A stretch of DNA of 17,027 nt. It comes from JBDLSY01 sp043777895. GTDB lineage: Bacteria; Pseudomonadota; Gammaproteobacteria; Burkholderiales; Burkholderiaceae_C. Shown here piece by piece: positions 14,857 through 17,027 of this stretch. The notes beneath the pieces were generated by a model. That model was not told where the DNA came from. It worked only from the letters and a program-made list of their open reading frames with translations, and did no database searches. Numbering within the stretch: position 1 is the stretch's first letter; each line of letters starts with the position of its first letter. Location of the stretch: the NCBI GenBank assembly GCA_043777895.1, contig JAYWHD010000148.1, positions 1-17,027 on the forward strand. The letters run 5' to 3'. Both the position numbers and the translations under genes were made by a program.

Positions 14857-16648
14857 AATCTTCAACCCGCAAAATAGCTAAAAAAGCTTCTTGCGGAATT
14901 TCTACACTACCTACTTGTTTCATACGCTTTTTACCTGCTTTTTGTTTTTCTAATAGTTTACGTTTACGCGAAATATCACCACCATAACACTTAGCCAATA
15001 CGTTTTTGCGTAACGCTTTTATGTTTTCACGGGCAATAATCTCCATACCAATCGCTGCTTGAATAGCGACATCATACATTTGACGTGGAATAAGTTCACG
15101 CATTTTTTCAGCGACTTGACGACCCCGTAAACGGGCATTGCTGCGATGACAAATTAAACTCAATGCATCAACCCGCTCTGTATTAATTAATATATCTGTT
15201 TTAACCACATCAGCGGTACGGTATTCTTTAAATTCGTAGTCCATAGACGCATAGCCTTTTGTTGCCGACTTCATACGGTCAAAAAAATCTAAAACAATTT
15301 CACTCATCGGCACTTCGTATTTTAGTACGACTTGTCTGCCGTGATAAGCCATATCTTTTTGTAAACCACGCTTAATGGTGCACAGCGACATCATTGCACC
15401 GACATAGTCTTGTGGACAAAAAATAGTGACATTGACAATCGGCTCACGAATTTCTTCAATTTTACTCACTTCTGGCATTTTACTAGGATTTTCTACCGTG
15501 AGAACAGTGCCATCTTTTAAAACAACTTCATAAATAACCGATGGGGCAGTGGTAATTAAGTCTTGGTCAAACTCTCGTTCTAAGCGTTCTTGCACAATCT
15601 CCATGTGCAGCAAGCCTAAGAAACCACAGCGAAAACCAAAACCTAAGGCTTGTGATACTTCCGGTTCATAATGTAGTGCCGCATCATTTAGCTTTAGTTT
15701 TTCTAAAGCATCACGCAGTTGGTCATATTCGCTGGATTCAACGGGGTATAAACCTGCAAAGACTTGTGGCTTGACTTCTTTAAAACCAGGCAAGGCAGCA
15801 GCAGCACTTTTGGGCGGCACTAACGTAACTGTATCACCGACTTTAGCGGCCTGTAATTCTTTAATCCCTGCAATAATAAACCCTACTTGCCCAGCTTGAA
15901 TATGGCTAGTGGTGATTGATTTAGGCGTAAACACCCCCACCGATTCTACGGGATAACTCGCACCTGAAGCCATTAATTGAATTTTATCTTTGGCTTTTAA
16001 ACGGCCATTAACGACACGTACCAACATCACTACGCCCACATAATTATCAAACCACGAATCAACAATTAAAGCTTGTAATGGGGCTTCGGGGTCGCCTTTA
16101 GGCGGGGGTACTTTAGCGACTACGTATTCTAAAATATCATCAATGCCCATACCTGTTTTGGCACTGGCTTTGACTGCACCGCTGGCATCAATCCCGATGA
16201 CATCTTCAATTTCAGCGGCTGCGGCTTCGGGGTCGGCACTGGGCAAATCCATTTTATTGAGTACAGGCAATACTTCAACGCCTAAATCCATAGCAGTATA
16301 GCAATTGGCTACGGTTTGTGCTTCAACACCTTGGCTGGCATCAACTACCAATAAAGCCCCTTCGCAAGCCGACAAACTACGGCTGACTTCATAGCTAAAA
16401 TCAACGTGACCCGGGGTATCAATTAAATTAAGGTTATACACTTCACCGTTTAATGCTTTGTAGTGCAAGGCAGCGGTTTGGGCTTTAATGGTAATACCAC
16501 GTTCGCGTTCAATGTCCATATTGTCCAGCACTTGAGCACCCATTTCACGGCTAGACAGTCCGCCACAGCGTTCAATTAGGCGGTCAGCAAGGGTAGATTT
16601 GCCGTGGTCAATGTGCGCAATAATAGAAAAATTTCGGATATGGTTCAT
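14855..16648 (-). CDS. lepA: Elongation factor 4 (LepA), ribosome back-translocase GTPase
   Basis: A translational GTPase that acts on stalled or late-assembling ribosomes. The G1 motif is AHIDHGKST, preceded by MNHIRNFSII, with DIERERGIT (G2), LIDTPGHVDF (G3), LNKMDLP (G4) and KASAKTG (G5) in order. The C-terminal LepA-specific domain ends with CYGGDISRKRKLLEKQKAGKKRMK, typical of the family. A longer frame could start at TTG (16687), but residue 14 of that frame is an ATG at 16648 that gives MNHIRNFSIIAHIDHG and 597 residues, matching the usual start and length (599 in E. coli). No good Shine-Dalgarno supports either, so the choice rests on the family. It is the first gene of the minus-strand run and lies upstream of lepB. 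Confidence 0.97.
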   Translation of the reverse strand: MNHIRNFSIIAHIDHGKSTLADRLIERCGGLSSREMGAQVLDNMDIERERGITIKAQTAALHYKALNGEVYNLNLIDTPGHVDFSYEVSRSLSACEGALLVVDASQGVEAQTVANCYTAMDLGVEVLPVLNKMDLPSADPEAAAAEIEDVIGIDASGAVKASAKTGMGIDDILEYVVAKVPPPKGDPEAPLQALIVDSWFDNYVGVVMLVRVVNGRLKAKDKIQLMASGASYPVESVGVFTPKSITTSHIQAGQVGFIIAGIKELQAAKVGDTVTLVPPKSAAAALPGFKEVKPQVFAGLYPVESSEYDQLRDALEKLKLNDAALHYEPEVSQALGFGFRCGFLGLLHMEIVQERLEREFDQDLITTAPSVIYEVVLKDGTVLTVENPSKMPEVSKIEEIREPIVNVTIFCPQDYVGAMMSLCTIKRGLQKDMAYHGRQVVLKYEVPMSEIVLDFFDRMKSATKGYASMDYEFKEYRTADVVKTDILINTERVDALSLICHRSNARLRGRQVAEKMRELIPRQMYDVAIQAAIGMEIIARENIKALRKNVLAKCYGGDISRKRKLLEKQKAGKKRMKQVGSVEIPQEAFLAILRVED

Positions 16649-17027
16649 AACAGTACGGGTAAATGCTTGGGCGATATGCAATTGCAAAGTTAAATAAATA
16701 GTATTTTTACATAATTACAAATTATACTTTTTTTAAAGTAAATGATTATTGAAAAAACTTTGGTTTTAAAAGCAGTTTATTGTATAAATAACGGTTGTAA
16801 TTACGTTTTTTAAATCTTTAAATCCTGAAAATCTTGATTCGGACTTTTAGTTTTAATATTTTTTTACTAATATGTTAAGTTTTTGTTAAATTTTTGTTAA
16901 ATATTATTTATTTATTTATTTTTATTTTTAATAATCAATGCCTAGTTTTACTGTTACACATTAAACATTTTTTGTATGGATATGACATTTTTTGTCACAA
17001 AAAACATAGTTTGTCAATGTTTGTCAA
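16649..17027. other. Gene-free AT-rich stretch upstream of lepA
   Basis: No credible coding frame or RNA gene is visible. On the minus strand a TATAAT lies at 16721-16726, about 75 bp before the lepA start, without a good -35 hexamer. ACTTT/AAAGT arms overlap it (16726-16739). An 11-bp unit TTTTTGTTAAA is duplicated at 16880-16890 and 16891-16901, then ATTT repeats follow. The last 45 bases hold several TTGACA-like words on the minus strand and a TGACA/TGTCA inverted repeat (16983-16997). Confidence 0.5.

Noticed and set aside
16649..16687. TTG start giving LepA 13 extra residues
   Set aside because: The family starts at MNHIRNFSIIAHIDHG-like sequence, and no ribosome site supports the TTG.

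Overview
The window reads as an AT-rich chromosomal segment of a gammaproteobacterium. This rests on protein resemblance and gene order: an IlvI-IlvH-IlvC set with the Pseudomonas/Acinetobacter-style Gly-Glu-Gly cofactor motif, the lepA-lepB pair, a proteobacterial GshB, and an HscC-type Hsp70 with a J-domain partner. The family cannot be fixed from the sequence. Short tandem repeats in most intergenic gaps, including a heptamer reading TAACTAA, recall what has been described in Beggiatoaceae, but this is only a hint.

Positions 1-2250 look like accessory DNA. They hold the C-terminal part of an N6-adenine DNA methylase (cut by the left edge), which overlaps by ATGA a DUF3800 gene. A GC-rich 23-bp sequence that encodes the DUF3800 tail is repeated just after its stop. 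Positions 2203-2791 hold no gene: AT-rich DNA with a 21-bp tandem repeat, then a candidate promoter and a structured leader before ilvI.

Positions 2792-6377 are the + strand branched-chain amino acid block. IlvI and IlvH form acetohydroxyacid synthase, and IlvC carries out the next step, ketol-acid reductoisomerisation. The ilvH-ilvC gap carries a long inverted repeat and a 13-bp tandem repeat. A good intrinsic terminator follows ilvC. A gap of almost pure A/T separates this block from the convergent minus-strand genes.

Positions 6550-16648 are all on the minus strand. In transcription order: lepA (EF4), lepB (signal peptidase I), gshB (glutathione synthetase), a class I methyltransferase of unknown substrate, tsaC/sua5 (tRNA threonylcarbamoyladenosine synthesis), hscC (Hsp70 paralogue) and a large membrane-anchored J-domain-like protein coupled to hscC by an ATGA overlap. 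LepA and LepB are a classic pair. HscC and the J protein look like a dedicated chaperone/cochaperone unit at the membrane. The right end (16649-17027) is a gene-free AT-rich stretch upstream of lepA.

The most distinctive features are the near-ubiquitous intergenic tandem repeats, each with its own unit (7, 11, 13, 14, 21 bp), the duplicated GC-rich DUF3800 tail, the in-frame GC-rich palindrome inside the methylase, and the ilvI leader with mutually exclusive pairings. No CRISPR array, tRNA, rRNA, insertion sequence or clearly new multi-gene system was seen.
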